From positions 62,001 through 126,000 of the forward strand of contig JAAHHN010000004.1 in the NCBI GenBank assembly GCA_010672165.1: a stretch of 64,000 nt of DNA, given 5' to 3'. Of this stretch, positions 35,243-44,236 are shown piece after piece (positions within the stretch are counted from its first letter, which is position 1; each line of letters begins with the position of its first letter). The notes under the pieces are model-generated. The model had not been told where the DNA came from. It did no database searches and was given only the letters and a program-made list of their open reading frames with translations. A program made the translations under genes and the position numbers. Source of the DNA: Spirulina sp. SIO3F2 (GTDB taxonomy: Bacteria; Cyanobacteriota; Cyanobacteriia; Cyanobacteriales; Spirulinaceae).

Positions 35243-36286
35243 ATGCCAGTTGAAACTGTCACGATTGCTATACCAACTTACAATGAAGCGAAGCATATTG
35301 AAGCAGTATTAACCAATTTCTTATCTCAAGGTTATAGAGGTCTTCTAGAGATCTTTGTTGCTGATGGTGGTAGTACAGATGGAACACCAGAGATTGTGGA
35401 ACAGATTGCACGAAGAAATTCAGTCGTTAAACTGATTCATAATCCTGCAAGACGTCAGGCCAATGCTTTGAATTTAATCCTGGAAGTCGCCAAGGGTGAT
35501 ATCTTTCTGCGGGCTGATGCACATTGTATATATGCTGAGGATTATATCGAGAATTGTGTGCTAACGTTGTTAAAATCAAAAGCGTTGAATGTGGGAGGAG
35601 CGCAGCGGTTTATCGCGAATAATGCCTTTCAAGCTGGCCTGGTGCTTGCATCCATGAGCTTATTGGGGAATGGTGGGGCAAAATATCGCAACCCTGACTA
35701 TTGTGGTTTTGCAGATACTGTGTTCATTGGTTGTTTTTGGCGAGATGCCTTATTAAAGGTTTCGGGATACCGCACAGATGTGGGTCCTAATGAAGATGCA
35801 GAGCTTAACCAGAGGCTTCTGCAACAGCAAAAAAATGCGGTTTACATCAGCTCAAATATTAGAGTTTGGTACTATCCTCGATCTTCATTAAGCACACTTT
35901 GGATACAGTATTTTCGGTATGGTAGAGGTCGATATCGTTCTGCCTGTCTTCATAAGAGACGCTTACCATTCAGGACAAAACTCCCAGGACTATTCCTGAT
36001 CAGCTCTATCGTATTGAGCCTGATCTTGATTTATACAAGCGTATGGTATTTCGGAATCTTTGTGGTTCTTGTTCTGATTTCATTTGGTCTTGAGAGTATC
36101 AGATTAACCTGTCAATCTATAAAGTCTTTTAAGATTCGGTTTTGGCGTTCTTCTCAAGATGTACCGAATTTATTTTTACGATTCTTATACTGTTGGATAG
36201 CTCTGCTTGTTATGCCCATTGCATATAGTACAGGTGGATTTTATCAATTGCTAAGGAGCCGCATCTTAAAAGTTTATGGTTGGTAA
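35243..36286 (+). CDS. Family 2 glycosyltransferase (ExoA-like, membrane anchored)
   Basis: The GT-A domain at residues 1-240 has IAIPTYNEAKHIEAVL, the UDP-sugar motif VADGGSTDGT, a DxD-like FLRADAH and an acceptor motif GPNEDAELNQRLLQQ. Two or three membrane segments follow (about 250-335). This is the architecture of succinoglycan-type ExoA transferases. Length is 347. It probably adds a sugar to a lipid-linked intermediate at the inner face of the plasma membrane. Confidence 0.85.
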   Translation: MPVETVTIAIPTYNEAKHIEAVLTNFLSQGYRGLLEIFVADGGSTDGTPEIVEQIARRNSVVKLIHNPARRQANALNLILEVAKGDIFLRADAHCIYAEDYIENCVLTLLKSKALNVGGAQRFIANNAFQAGLVLASMSLLGNGGAKYRNPDYCGFADTVFIGCFWRDALLKVSGYRTDVGPNEDAELNQRLLQQQKNAVYISSNIRVWYYPRSSLSTLWIQYFRYGRGRYRSACLHKRRLPFRTKLPGLFLISSIVLSLILIYTSVWYFGIFVVLVLISFGLESIRLTCQSIKSFKIRFWRSSQDVPNLFLRFLYCWIALLVMPIAYSTGGFYQLLRSRILKVYGW

Positions 36287-36350
36287 TTAGAGATGTGTTA
36301 ATAATTTCTTGCCTTGTATGTTTAAATCTATATTCTAGAAGATAAAAGCC

Positions 36351-37076
36351 ATGTCATCAAAAGAAATATGTCCCACATTGCATGAGAAAGATCCAAAATT
36401 CACATACGAAAAATATGTTGATTCGGAATCCAGAACTAATTTTGCTAAATTTGACCGCACCAGCTTTTCGAACGAAGAAATCCGTTTCATATCATCCCAT
36501 TTTTTGTCATCAAGAAAAGTGGATAAAATCTTCAATGAAAACTTTCTAGGTTTGTGCCAAGGTGTTCGTAATGGTGCGGAAGTAAGAATATTTAGGAAGA
36601 AAATAAGCTCAAACATTATTGGAACAGATATCTCACCAAGTATACTTGCTGTAACCAATGGAGTATTGATGGACTTCCATGATTGTCCAAAACTTTGGTC
36701 TGGTAGAGTTAACTTTCTATACTCAAACTCTTGGGATCACTCCTATAATCTAGAGAAGTGCTTATTTCATTGGAATTCACTGCTTGCTGCTGATGGTTAC
36801 ATATACCTTCAGCATACACCTAATCATTATGCAGATGCAGGGTACACAGCACCAGAACTTGCCGATCTCTTAGTTGGTTGTGGTTTTGAAGTAATGGAAA
36901 TCAAATCTATATCAAAAGACTCTATTGTACATTTACCTGCGAAAATTGTTCCAAAAATCATTGGTAAACTTTTGAATATTTCATTACCCATGCTAAGTCC
37001 AATGGATGAAACATTCGTCCTTGCCGCAAGGCAAGCACAAGTGACTAAACCTGATGACCGTAACAAAGCTCAATGA
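36351..37076 (+). CDS. Methyltransferase-like protein with weak SAM motif
   Basis: The 241-residue protein has a Methyltransf_11-like layout: FLGLCQGVRNGAEVRIF where motif I would be, then IIGTDISPS with the acidic ribose-binding residue, and VNFLYSNSWDHSYN. The glycine-rich loop is atypical (GVRNGAE), so SAM binding is less sure than in the other methyltransferases here. It could instead be a sugar-modifying protein of that fold. It is followed by 407 bases without a gene. Confidence 0.6.
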   Translation: MSSKEICPTLHEKDPKFTYEKYVDSESRTNFAKFDRTSFSNEEIRFISSHFLSSRKVDKIFNENFLGLCQGVRNGAEVRIFRKKISSNIIGTDISPSILAVTNGVLMDFHDCPKLWSGRVNFLYSNSWDHSYNLEKCLFHWNSLLAADGYIYLQHTPNHYADAGYTAPELADLLVGCGFEVMEIKSISKDSIVHLPAKIVPKIIGKLLNISLPMLSPMDETFVLAARQAQVTKPDDRNKAQ

Positions 37077-37483
37077 AGTTAGTGTTATTCGTTTTGCTTC
37101 TCAAAATTGCCTAGTTGTATCACAAAAATACACATTCCCTTAATGTACTGTAGGTATTGGACTGAATTGATTATAGTCTCATGTTAAATATATGGCAGTT
37201 AGGAGCAGAGACTTTTACCTATATTACAAGAAGCAAAACCGTTATGCTTCTTTGCTAGAGAGAGGGTTTAGAATAGAGGTTATATTGAGCTCTTTTCAGA
37301 ATAACCCAATTCACATTAGCATTAGGGAACTTCGAAAAATCCAGATCCTGAGCTAGATTAGAACAAATTCTCGTTGTTTTAGATCTCGAAAATCATAAAA
37401 ATAGCAATTAATCGAGGTTCCCATTAGGTAATTTTACAAAATAGTCAATGGGTTTGACTTTTTTTCAACTAATGAGTTGAGAA
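37077..37483. other. Gene-free A+T-rich stretch with a MITE-like element
   Basis: No gene is supported here. The stretch holds a 98-base inverted-repeat element (37,325-37,422) and, upstream of it, short open fragments without ribosome binding sites. It separates the A+T-rich assembly genes from the epimerase gene, whose composition is closer to the core genome. Confidence 0.6.
37325..37422. mobile_element. MITE-like element, 98 bp, imperfect terminal repeats and ATTA duplication
   Basis: The element begins GGGAACTTCGA and ends TCGAGGTTCCC: 10 of 11 terminal bases pair as inverted repeats, and 14 of 16 do so when extended. Both ends are flanked directly by ATTA (37,321-37,324 and 37,423-37,426), which looks like a target-site duplication. 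There is no coding capacity. It could be a miniature element mobilised by a transposase elsewhere, or chance symmetry in A+T-rich DNA. Confidence 0.45.
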
Positions 37484-38461
37484 ATGATGAACGTATTAGT
37501 AACCGGAAGTAGTGGATTTATTGGCCGCTATCTAGCAGCGTACTTAATTAGATGCTCAATTTCTGTGGTGCAAGCTGTGCGGGCTCAACCAGCCAATACG
37601 CTATCTGGCAAGACCATCTATGTAGGCAATATCGATAGTCATACCTGTTGGGAGACCGCACTCGAGAATGTTGATATGGTAGTTCACTTAGCTGCTTATG
37701 CTCATGTTCTCGATTCGACTCAGTTAGATTTAGATGCCCTGTATGCCTGTAATGTTGCAGGAACACAAAACTTAGTTCAAGCTTGTCTGCGCAAGGGGGT
37801 TAAGCATTTTGTTTTTCTTAGTTCAATTGGTGCGATCGCCGACTCCAGCCAAACACCCTTGCCAACAACTGCTGTGCCAACTCCTGAGACCCCCTATGGC
37901 CACAGCAAACTCCAAGCAGAACAAGCTCTCATTGCCCTCACCACTGGTCAAGCCATGACCTGGACAATTCTTCGTCCCCCTCTTGTTTATGGTGCTGGCA
38001 ATCCTGGTAATATGGCACGTCTACAACGTTTAGTTCAATGGGGTATGCCTTTGCCATTTGCTAATGTACGTAATCAGCGCAGCTTTATCTATATTGAAAA
38101 CCTGGTTGATGCGATCGCTACTTGCTTACTGTCTCCCCAAGCGCAAAATCAAATTTTTCACGTGAGTGATGCCCAAGCTCTTTCCACAGCAAACTTGATT
38201 CGTAAGATTGCGAATCACTCGGGCTGTCCATGTCTTCTATTTCCACTTCCCCTCTCACTATTAAGGCAGATAGGGCGTTGGGGAGACTACCTGGGTCAAC
38301 GATTATTGCACCGCTCCCTGCCTTTCAACAGTCATATTGTGAATAAACTCACTGATTCCCTCCTCATTGATACGCAATATATTCAACAAACCTTGGCTTG
38401 GTCGCCACCGTTCACAGTTGATGAGGGTCTAGCGCGAACCTTTGCAGCTCAATCCCAATGA
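37484..38461 (+). CDS. NAD-dependent sugar epimerase/dehydratase-family protein
   Basis: This 325-residue extended SDR has TGSSGFIG at residues 7-14, Ser in FVFLSSIGA and the catalytic pair Tyr138-Lys142 (YGHSK). It resembles the WbpV-type enzymes that reduce a 4-keto sugar near undecaprenyl-sugar transferases, as well as UDP-glucose 4-epimerases. Composition is richer in G+C, with HIP1 sites near 37,832 and 38,112. Two ATGs (37,484 and 37,487) compete as start. It converges with the ligase gene across a 246-base gap that shows no strong terminator. Confidence 0.8.
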   Translation: MMNVLVTGSSGFIGRYLAAYLIRCSISVVQAVRAQPANTLSGKTIYVGNIDSHTCWETALENVDMVVHLAAYAHVLDSTQLDLDALYACNVAGTQNLVQACLRKGVKHFVFLSSIGAIADSSQTPLPTTAVPTPETPYGHSKLQAEQALIALTTGQAMTWTILRPPLVYGAGNPGNMARLQRLVQWGMPLPFANVRNQRSFIYIENLVDAIATCLLSPQAQNQIFHVSDAQALSTANLIRKIANHSGCPCLLFPLPLSLLRQIGRWGDYLGQRLLHRSLPFNSHIVNKLTDSLLIDTQYIQQTLAWSPPFTVDEGLARTFAAQSQ

Positions 38462-38707
38462 ACATCCAATCAATTAAATTACATTAAATTAATTGGAATG
38501 ATTGGATAAATTCCAGCTTCAGCATGTTTCTATAGTTCTCATTCTGATTCAGGTAGGAGATGCTTCCGAATACATAACAGATTTTGTAACGAATCATAAT
38601 GTGCACTGGTTGCTCTGGAATGCTTTGCTCATTAAGACCAACTATACTTAATATTCTCAGATGACAAAGTCCTACTCTAAATTTGAATACTTTTCTTTGA
38701 ATACCTT

Positions 38708-40027
38708 TCAAGTAATACACGATCTTTCCTGAACTTTAGTGATATGGCTTGCGATCGCAATCATCCAAATCATGGTAATCATCGCTGTAAAATCATGAAT
38801 AAAGAAGTCGAGCAATTGTGCAGTAAAAATAAAACTGCAAAAGAAGCCCACTCTGGGATCATTGAGGTGAGTTCTCCATAGCGCTGAAGTCAAAATCCCA
38901 AAAAACAAAAGCGTCCCTGGGATGCCAATTTCAACCAGCAAGGTTAGCATTAAGTTGTGGGCGTTACGGTGTCCCATTATGTCATTTGTAAAACCTGCTA
39001 ACCCAGTACCAATTAACGGATTTTTCCAAAATTCTTGACTTGCTACATACCAAATCCTTAACCTTTCAGGTGTTGAACTAGCATTAATTATTTCCTCATC
39101 TCCTAAGAGCATCTTTTGAATCAAGCTCCAATTATGGGGCATATCTTGAGCAGTTTCCATAACTCGAAGCTCAATTGTTGAGTTAGTACTTAATAAGATT
39201 GCTGATAGCATCACCCCGACAATCAAAATCATAATAACCTCGCGTTTATTGACAACTCGCCAGGGATAAATCCCCACTACTAGTGTCAACGTAACTGCAA
39301 TCAAAAAATTGCGACTTCCTGAAAGAATACCAATCACGCCACAGACAAAAATAGACAATGCAGTAACAATTGGTCGTCGCAGTATTTCAGCTTTTCCTAT
39401 TGTGTAAGAATTGATTACCCCGAATGCCATCATAATGCCCAATTTGTTGGGATTATCAAAAAACGAGAGAATCCGAAAACCAACATGAAAGTTCGGTTCT
39501 CGTATCCAGATCAAGAGTGGGAATTGAGGATATAGGTAATCGACAATCCCAAAACCTGCGGTAATCAAGGTCAGTATCCAAAAAAATCGATAAATCCAAT
39601 CAGACTTACGATCGCGCACAAACTTAAATGACAATGTTAATAGTGCAGGGAACACAAAAAAGTAAATACTATATTTAATAGTGTATTTGATAGCTGTGGA
39701 TGTATGTTCGCCGAAAAACGCACTAACCCATAACCAAAGGTAGAGTGCGATCGTCAGCAACAAGGTTCGTCTGTGATGCTGCCAAACGTCCCATAGGAGA
39801 TCACGGTAGAGCACAAGAATTCCTAGTGACAAGAGAGGAATCGCCAGGTTATACATTCCTAAATCTGTCGTAGGAATGTTGAAGTGAATGAGGATTGAAA
39901 AAATGTAAATCCCCGTTACCAAAACCATAGCCCAGTGATCTCGCTCAGCAGACCATCGGCGGATTTTAGTGATAGTAGGTTGAAAGTATTGGGGCAATGG
40001 ATCACTCACTGGCTCACGCAATAGCAC
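38708..40027 (-). CDS. O-antigen ligase-like membrane protein (WaaL family)
   Basis: The 439-residue protein has about ten to twelve membrane segments from residue 34 on. The diagnostic region is near residue 360: GTGLAGFTND, then GHRNAHNLMLTLLVEIGIPG, matching the HNxxLxxLxExGxxG pattern of WaaL and related ligases. It would join the finished glycan to a lipid A core, protein or other acceptor. It is the only minus-strand gene in the island. The start is GTG 40027; a later ATG at codon 34 is possible, but the charged N-terminus looks genuine. Confidence 0.8.
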   Translation of the reverse strand: MLLREPVSDPLPQYFQPTITKIRRWSAERDHWAMVLVTGIYIFSILIHFNIPTTDLGMYNLAIPLLSLGILVLYRDLLWDVWQHHRRTLLLTIALYLWLWVSAFFGEHTSTAIKYTIKYSIYFFVFPALLTLSFKFVRDRKSDWIYRFFWILTLITAGFGIVDYLYPQFPLLIWIREPNFHVGFRILSFFDNPNKLGIMMAFGVINSYTIGKAEILRRPIVTALSIFVCGVIGILSGSRNFLIAVTLTLVVGIYPWRVVNKREVIMILIVGVMLSAILLSTNSTIELRVMETAQDMPHNWSLIQKMLLGDEEIINASSTPERLRIWYVASQEFWKNPLIGTGLAGFTNDIMGHRNAHNLMLTLLVEIGIPGTLLFFGILTSALWRTHLNDPRVGFFCSFIFTAQLLDFFIHDFTAMITMIWMIAIASHITKVQERSCIT

Positions 40028-40126
40028 GAAGCTTTCAGAACAGGCTCTAACACCACAGTACTCAACAGCATGCTGAGTGTTGAGCGTATATCATACGCTG
40101 ATTCGCTCCTATTTCTTAAGAAAAAA

Positions 40127-40200
40127 TCGGGATGACTGGATTCGAACCAGCGGCCCCTTCGTCCCGAACGAAGTGCGCTACCAAGCTGCGCTACATCCCG
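40127..40200 (-). tRNA. tRNA-Pro (anticodon CGG)
   Basis: Read on the minus strand, the acceptor arm CGGGATG pairs with CATCCCG, the anticodon arm is CTTCG-TTCGGGA-CGAAG with CGG in the loop, and the T arm carries GGTTCGAATCC. The discriminator base is A. CCA is not encoded. The gene lies between the glycan island and lipA with its 3' end facing the island, the arrangement expected if an island had integrated at the tRNA 3' end. Confidence 0.95.
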
Positions 40201-40306
40201 CAAATATTGCTTATACATCCTAACATGCTTATCTCTGCTTGGTAGGATTAAAGAATTTCTACTCACTTCACCCCTAATACTCTAATAAATATTAGTCAGC
40301 CTTATT

Positions 40307-41176
40307 GTGATTGTTAAACCTGAATGGCTCCGCGTTAAGGCTCCCCAATGGGAGCGAGTTGGAAGCGTTAAAGAGATTTTGCGGGATCTGGAGCTGAATA
40401 CCGTTTGCGAAGAAGCCTCCTGTCCTAACATCGGTGAATGCTTTAACGCAGGCACTGCAACATTTTTGATTATGGGGCCCGCTTGTACCCGGGCGTGTCC
40501 CTATTGTGATATTAATTTTGAGAAAAAACCGCAAGTGCTTGACCCCACAGAGCCCAACCGTCTTGGTGAAGCCGTGCGTCGATTGAATCTTAAGCATGTA
40601 GTAATCACATCGGTTAATCGAGATGACTTACCTGATGGTGGGGCAGTTCAGTTTAGCCGTTGTATAGAAGCGGTGCGCCATGTTTCTCCCCAAACCACGA
40701 TTGAGGTATTGATTCCAGATCTATGTGGCAATTGGGACGCACTGGCAATTATTTTGGCGGCTCGACCTGAGGTGCTCAATCACAACACGGAGACTGTCCC
40801 TCGGCTATATCGTAAGACCCGACCCCAGGGTGACTACTCGCGATCGCTCGATCTACTCCAACGTACCCGTGTCCTGGCTCCCAAGGTTTATACCAAGTCG
40901 GGTTTAATGGTGGGTTTAGGTGAAACAGATGCTGAAGTTCGTACTGTGATGGCTGATTTACGTCAGGTGGATTGCGATATTTTGACGATTGGCCAATATC
41001 TTCAACCAACAGCAAAGCATTTAGGTGTTCAAACTTTTGTGGCGCCTGAGCAGTTTGCAGCCTGGCGGCAGTATGGCGAAGCTCTGGGCTTTCTCCAGGT
41101 GGTTGCATCACCACTCACACGCAGTTCCTACCATGCTGAAGCGGTGCAACAATTGATGCAAACCCATCCGCGCTGA
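40307..41176 (+). CDS. lipA: Lipoyl synthase
   Basis: This is a radical-SAM enzyme that inserts two sulfur atoms into protein-bound octanoyl groups to make the lipoyl cofactor. Both iron-sulfur clusters are visible: the auxiliary cluster Cys34, Cys39 and Cys45 ([12 protein letters not shown]) and the radical-SAM CxxxCxxC at Cys60, Cys64 and Cys67 (CTRACPYC). It ends [11 protein letters not shown], containing the conserved RSSY ligand motif. Length 289 is normal. The start is GTG 40307. It is the first core gene after the island. Confidence 0.95.
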   Translation: MIVKPEWLRVKAPQWERVGSVKEILRDLELNTVCEEASCPNIGECFNAGTATFLIMGPACTRACPYCDINFEKKPQVLDPTEPNRLGEAVRRLNLKHVVITSVNRDDLPDGGAVQFSRCIEAVRHVSPQTTIEVLIPDLCGNWDALAIILAARPEVLNHNTETVPRLYRKTRPQGDYSRSLDLLQRTRVLAPKVYTKSGLMVGLGETDAEVRTVMADLRQVDCDILTIGQYLQPTAKHLGVQTFVAPEQFAAWRQYGEALGFLQVVASPLTRSSYHAEAVQQLMQTHPR

Positions 41177-41244
41177 TTGGACATTCTAGGGGACTTGCAC
41201 TGTGCGCGGGCACTTTTGCCCCTTACCCCCGTCATTCCAGAGAG

Positions 41245-41253
41245 TGCTATGAT
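41245..41253 (+). promoter_or_regulatory. Extended -10 promoter of the D,D-peptidase gene
   Basis: TGCTATGAT is a near-consensus extended -10 element 37 bases before the start codon. A strong ribosome binding site, GGAGG at 41,277-41,281, lies between. No -35 box at normal spacing is evident. Confidence 0.45.
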
Positions 41254-41289
41254 GACCGACAACTTTCTTTCCCTCTGGAGGCGGAGCGT

Positions 41290-42192
41290 ATGAATCATGG
41301 ATTTGGGTATAGACTGGGGCGGCGATCGCAACAGGTCATGATTGCGACAGCGTCGGGGGCAATGGTCATGCTGCTCTCGGCTATTGCTCACGCCAATCCT
41401 CTCAATCCCAAAACTGTTGCGGTGGATGCAATTCCAACGCTAGAGACAAACTCCCAAGCCGCAGTGCCCACAGCCTGCACAGTTCAGCTCAATCGCAACA
41501 TCAATGCGATTATTAACCAAGCAACCTACCGTAGTGGCAAATGGGGGGTGCATATTGAATCGCTAGATACGGGTGAAGTTCTCTACAGCCACAATGCCAA
41601 TCAGTATTTAATTCCTGCTTCGAATATCAAGCTGTTCACCACTGCTGCGGCACTACAGCTTTATGATCCGCGATCGCCCATTGACTCATCCACCCTAGGT
41701 GGTTGGGTTCAAACCATCAATCAACGTAGCCACAACGGTTATGCGGATAGTCTCCTCAAGCGCATTGGGGGTCAAGCAGCTGTTCGCCGTGCCCTCGGTG
41801 GGATTGGGATTACGGATGGTTATCGTCAGGCAGATGGTTCAGGGCTATCGCGCCAAAATGCAGTGACGCCCTATTCGGTGGTACGACTTCTTCAGGCGAT
41901 GGACTATGCCCACGGTAAAGAGGTGTTTTATTATTCTTTACCCTTAGCGGGCCAGAGTGGCACGTTGGCTCGACGTTTCCGTTCCACAACAGCTCAAGGA
42001 ATTGTGCGAGCGAAGACTGGAACCCTGCGAGGTGTACGGGCGCTTTCGGGTTATCTTGTACATCCCCGTTACGGACGGCTTATTTTCAGTATCCTGGTCA
42101 ATCAGCCTGGCCAAAATGGCCAAACCCTCCTCAATGGCATTGACCACATCGTATTGCAAATGGCGAACCTCAATAATTGTTACCCGGCTTAG
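41290..42192 (+). CDS. Compact peptidase-S13 D-alanyl-D-alanine carboxypeptidase-like protein
   Basis: This 300-residue exported protein has a signal-like segment at about 15-36. The three penicillin-binding motifs of the DacB/PBP4 family can be placed: Ser111-x-x-Lys114 (ASNIK), Ser147-x-Asn149 (RSHN) and Lys242-Thr-Gly (AKTGTL); DGSGLSRQN near 182 is also typical. In PBP4 about 240 residues separate the first two motifs because two extra domains are inserted there; here only 36 do. It is thus a minimal S13 enzyme of about 300 rather than about 450 residues. It would trim peptidoglycan stem peptides in the periplasm. Confidence 0.82.
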   Translation: MNHGFGYRLGRRSQQVMIATASGAMVMLLSAIAHANPLNPKTVAVDAIPTLETNSQAAVPTACTVQLNRNINAIINQATYRSGKWGVHIESLDTGEVLYSHNANQYLIPASNIKLFTTAAALQLYDPRSPIDSSTLGGWVQTINQRSHNGYADSLLKRIGGQAAVRRALGGIGITDGYRQADGSGLSRQNAVTPYSVVRLLQAMDYAHGKEVFYYSLPLAGQSGTLARRFRSTTAQGIVRAKTGTLRGVRALSGYLVHPRYGRLIFSILVNQPGQNGQTLLNGIDHIVLQMANLNNCYPA

Positions 42193-42516
42193 TTGCTAAT
42201 CAGAGCGGATAGGCAGATTTTGCACAACTTTACCCATTTTTCTGCGGGTTTTCTAGCCCGGAAAACATAAATTTGCCCGTTGACTGTCCATAGCATGGGC
42301 ATCTTGACCGCCACAAGCTCGACCCCAAACAGGGAATTGGTTTCAACTTTAAACCTGTGCCAATGAGAGAAAATTAATCCCTACATTGGATTGAATTGCT
42401 CAATTTATCCTTAGGAGATTTCTCACAATGAATTATCCCAACAAGCGGGTCGGGAATGGTACGTTACGCTATCGCTAACAGCACCCTACGCGGTATAACC
42501 TTTTCGAGAAATCACC
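42193..42516. other. Intergenic stretch with a decayed reading frame and a repeat hairpin
   Basis: A good ribosome binding site (AGGAG near 42,412) precedes ATG 42,428, but the frame stops after 16 codons inside a palindromic repeat at about 42,458-42,490. This looks like the remains of a gene start interrupted by a repeat, or a short leader. Nothing else is recognised between the D,D-peptidase and the Imm1-type gene. Confidence 0.4.
42458..42490. repeat. Dispersed-type palindromic repeat
   Basis: The core TTACGCTATCGCTAA is palindrome-like and lies within a longer imperfect hairpin ending GCACCCTACG. Sequences with this look (TTAGCGATAGCGTAACGCACC) are scattered through many cyanobacterial genomes. 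Only one copy is seen in the window. Confidence 0.45.
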
Positions 42517-42879
42517 TTAGCCGATTCCAAGGGCATTATCTTGCCAGCATACACAAACGGGGATTCTGTGAGTTTCGACGAATTCATGCAATGCAGCTCT
42601 GACGGTATCAATCGGATATGCCCACGCAGCCGGATACTCATCGTGCTGACCATTGTCTAAAATATATTCAATCTTCTTCTGGGGATTCTGGCAGTCGGGG
42701 TTGATAGTTGAAAATCCTGCATCGCCTTCAGCGTTGCGTAAATACATCAACCAACCCCAATCACGATTAATCAATGCCATGATGACTTGACCGTCCTCTA
42801 ATTCAACCCAAATTTCTTTGTATTGCGATTCTCCCGATAATAGGCGCTCAATATCTTCTTTCCGATGATTCTTCGTCAT
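42517..42879 (-). CDS. Imm1-family immunity protein
   Basis: The 120-residue protein resembles Imm1 immunity proteins of polymorphic toxin systems: a Trp-rich middle (DWGWLMYLRNAEGDAGFST), then the hallmark LDNGQHDEYPAAWAYPID and a C-terminal HRIPVCVCWQDN. Such proteins neutralise the toxin domain of contact-dependent or secreted effectors. No toxin gene is next to it; the nearest downstream DNA holds a decayed frame. The start codon lies directly at the end of the MlaD-like gene (stop 42,879), so the two could be co-transcribed. Confidence 0.65.
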   Translation of the reverse strand: MTKNHRKEDIERLLSGESQYKEIWVELEDGQVIMALINRDWGWLMYLRNAEGDAGFSTINPDCQNPQKKIEYILDNGQHDEYPAAWAYPIDTVRAALHEFVETHRIPVCVCWQDNALGIG

Positions 42880-44183
42880 TAGTCAGAATCATTTCCTTCA
42901 GATTCAACATCATCTGTGAACAAACGCTGTACATCCTCATAGGCTGGTTCGGTCGGTTCAACACTCTCCTCAACAACTTCAGACTCAGCCACAACTTCCG
43001 TCTGCTCTGTGTGTAAAGTAGGCAATTGCTGGGCCAAATAAATCTGCTGCTCTAAAGTCTCCGTTGAAGAAACCAGATCATTCAGCCCCTCAATTAAATC
43101 CTGGACATTACGGCGAAAACTAGGGTTCCCCGTGAGTTCATCCAGATCAGCTGTGATTTTTTGGACATTCTCAAAGGTCGCACGGGCCGCTTGGAGGGTT
43201 TGCTGCAACGTCAAAATAGTGGTGGGATCGCCAAGTGCATCGCTAGCCGTCTTCAGATTTTCCGATGCGACTGTCGCGTTGGCACTGAGGGTTTCTAGAT
43301 TCGTGAGTAATTGTCCAACCTTTTGAGCATCCAACGTTTGGTTGAAAGTCGCAACCAAGCTGCTGAGCTGTGCACTGGTGCTCCGAATGCTATCCAGAGT
43401 GCCACCAATATTTGCCTGATTCTCAAGAATCAAACCATTTAAATTCTGGGTGAGTTGATTCAGCTCTAGAGCAGTTTGACGGTACGCCTCAGCGGTACTG
43501 TTAATTTGGCGGGCAGAGGTAGCCGTAATAGCAGTGATGCTGTTGGCTGTTGTGGAAACGGATTTGACTTCACCCCGTACAGCTTTGGAGAGTAGGGTTA
43601 ATTCTTTACTGAGTTGGCCGGCTTCTTGAGCAGCGATGCTAGCATTTGCCGTGAGTTCTACAATATTGCCAAAGAATTCTTCGTCCGTAAACCGTTCGCT
43701 CAACGTAATGGTGCTACGCATGGCGTTATTGATGCTAATGCCCGTTTGACCTTCAAGGGCATCACCATCACACAGGATTATCGTCCGATCGCACTTTCGA
43801 CTCAGGGGTGATGCCAGTTGCTCTTGATTTTCCAAGGGAACTTCAGGATTGAGGTCGATCGCGGTTTCGCTAATCAAACCCGCTTGGTTCGCTTCGATGA
43901 GTAGCTTACGTGGAATTTTCAAAGTTGCTGGACTGATCGAGATCTTGGCATCAATGCCGTTACTGGTCGGGATAATTTTGGTAATGGTTCCCACCTTCAC
44001 ACCTCGGTAGCGCACTGAGCCCCCCACAACCATGCCATTACTGTTATCGAAGGTAATCGTGACGGTGTAGCTATTCCGGTTGATCCGCAGACCCTGTAAC
44101 CAAGCACCTAAAGTACCAAAGAGGGCAATTCCCACAATAATAAACAGACCGACTGATCCTTCTCGCCATGTTCGAGAGCGCAT
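42879..44183 (-). CDS. MCE/MlaD-family lipid transport protein
   Basis: The 434-residue protein has one N-terminal membrane segment (about residues 11-31) and an MCE domain (YTVTITFDNSNGMVVGGSV followed by RYRGVKVGTI). A long, Ser/Thr/Gln-rich helical region of about 250 residues and an acidic tail follow. MCE proteins form hexameric periplasmic rings or tunnels that move phospholipids between membranes. The MlaF-like ATPase gene lies directly upstream (53-base gap). The MlaE permease is not in the window. Confidence 0.88.
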   Translation of the reverse strand: MRSRTWREGSVGLFIIVGIALFGTLGAWLQGLRINRNSYTVTITFDNSNGMVVGGSVRYRGVKVGTITKIIPTSNGIDAKISISPATLKIPRKLLIEANQAGLISETAIDLNPEVPLENQEQLASPLSRKCDRTIILCDGDALEGQTGISINNAMRSTITLSERFTDEEFFGNIVELTANASIAAQEAGQLSKELTLLSKAVRGEVKSVSTTANSITAITATSARQINSTAEAYRQTALELNQLTQNLNGLILENQANIGGTLDSIRSTSAQLSSLVATFNQTLDAQKVGQLLTNLETLSANATVASENLKTASDALGDPTTILTLQQTLQAARATFENVQKITADLDELTGNPSFRRNVQDLIEGLNDLVSSTETLEQQIYLAQQLPTLHTEQTEVVAESEVVEESVEPTEPAYEDVQRLFTDDVESEGNDSD

Positions 44184-44236
44184 GAATTTCTCCTAAGTAA
44201 GATTACTCAACGATTGAGGGAACCACCTTTTGCATT

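Noticed and set aside
40006-40266. 86-codon minus-strand open frame across the tRNA
   Set aside because: It is read through the tRNA-Pro gene and is a translation artefact of it.
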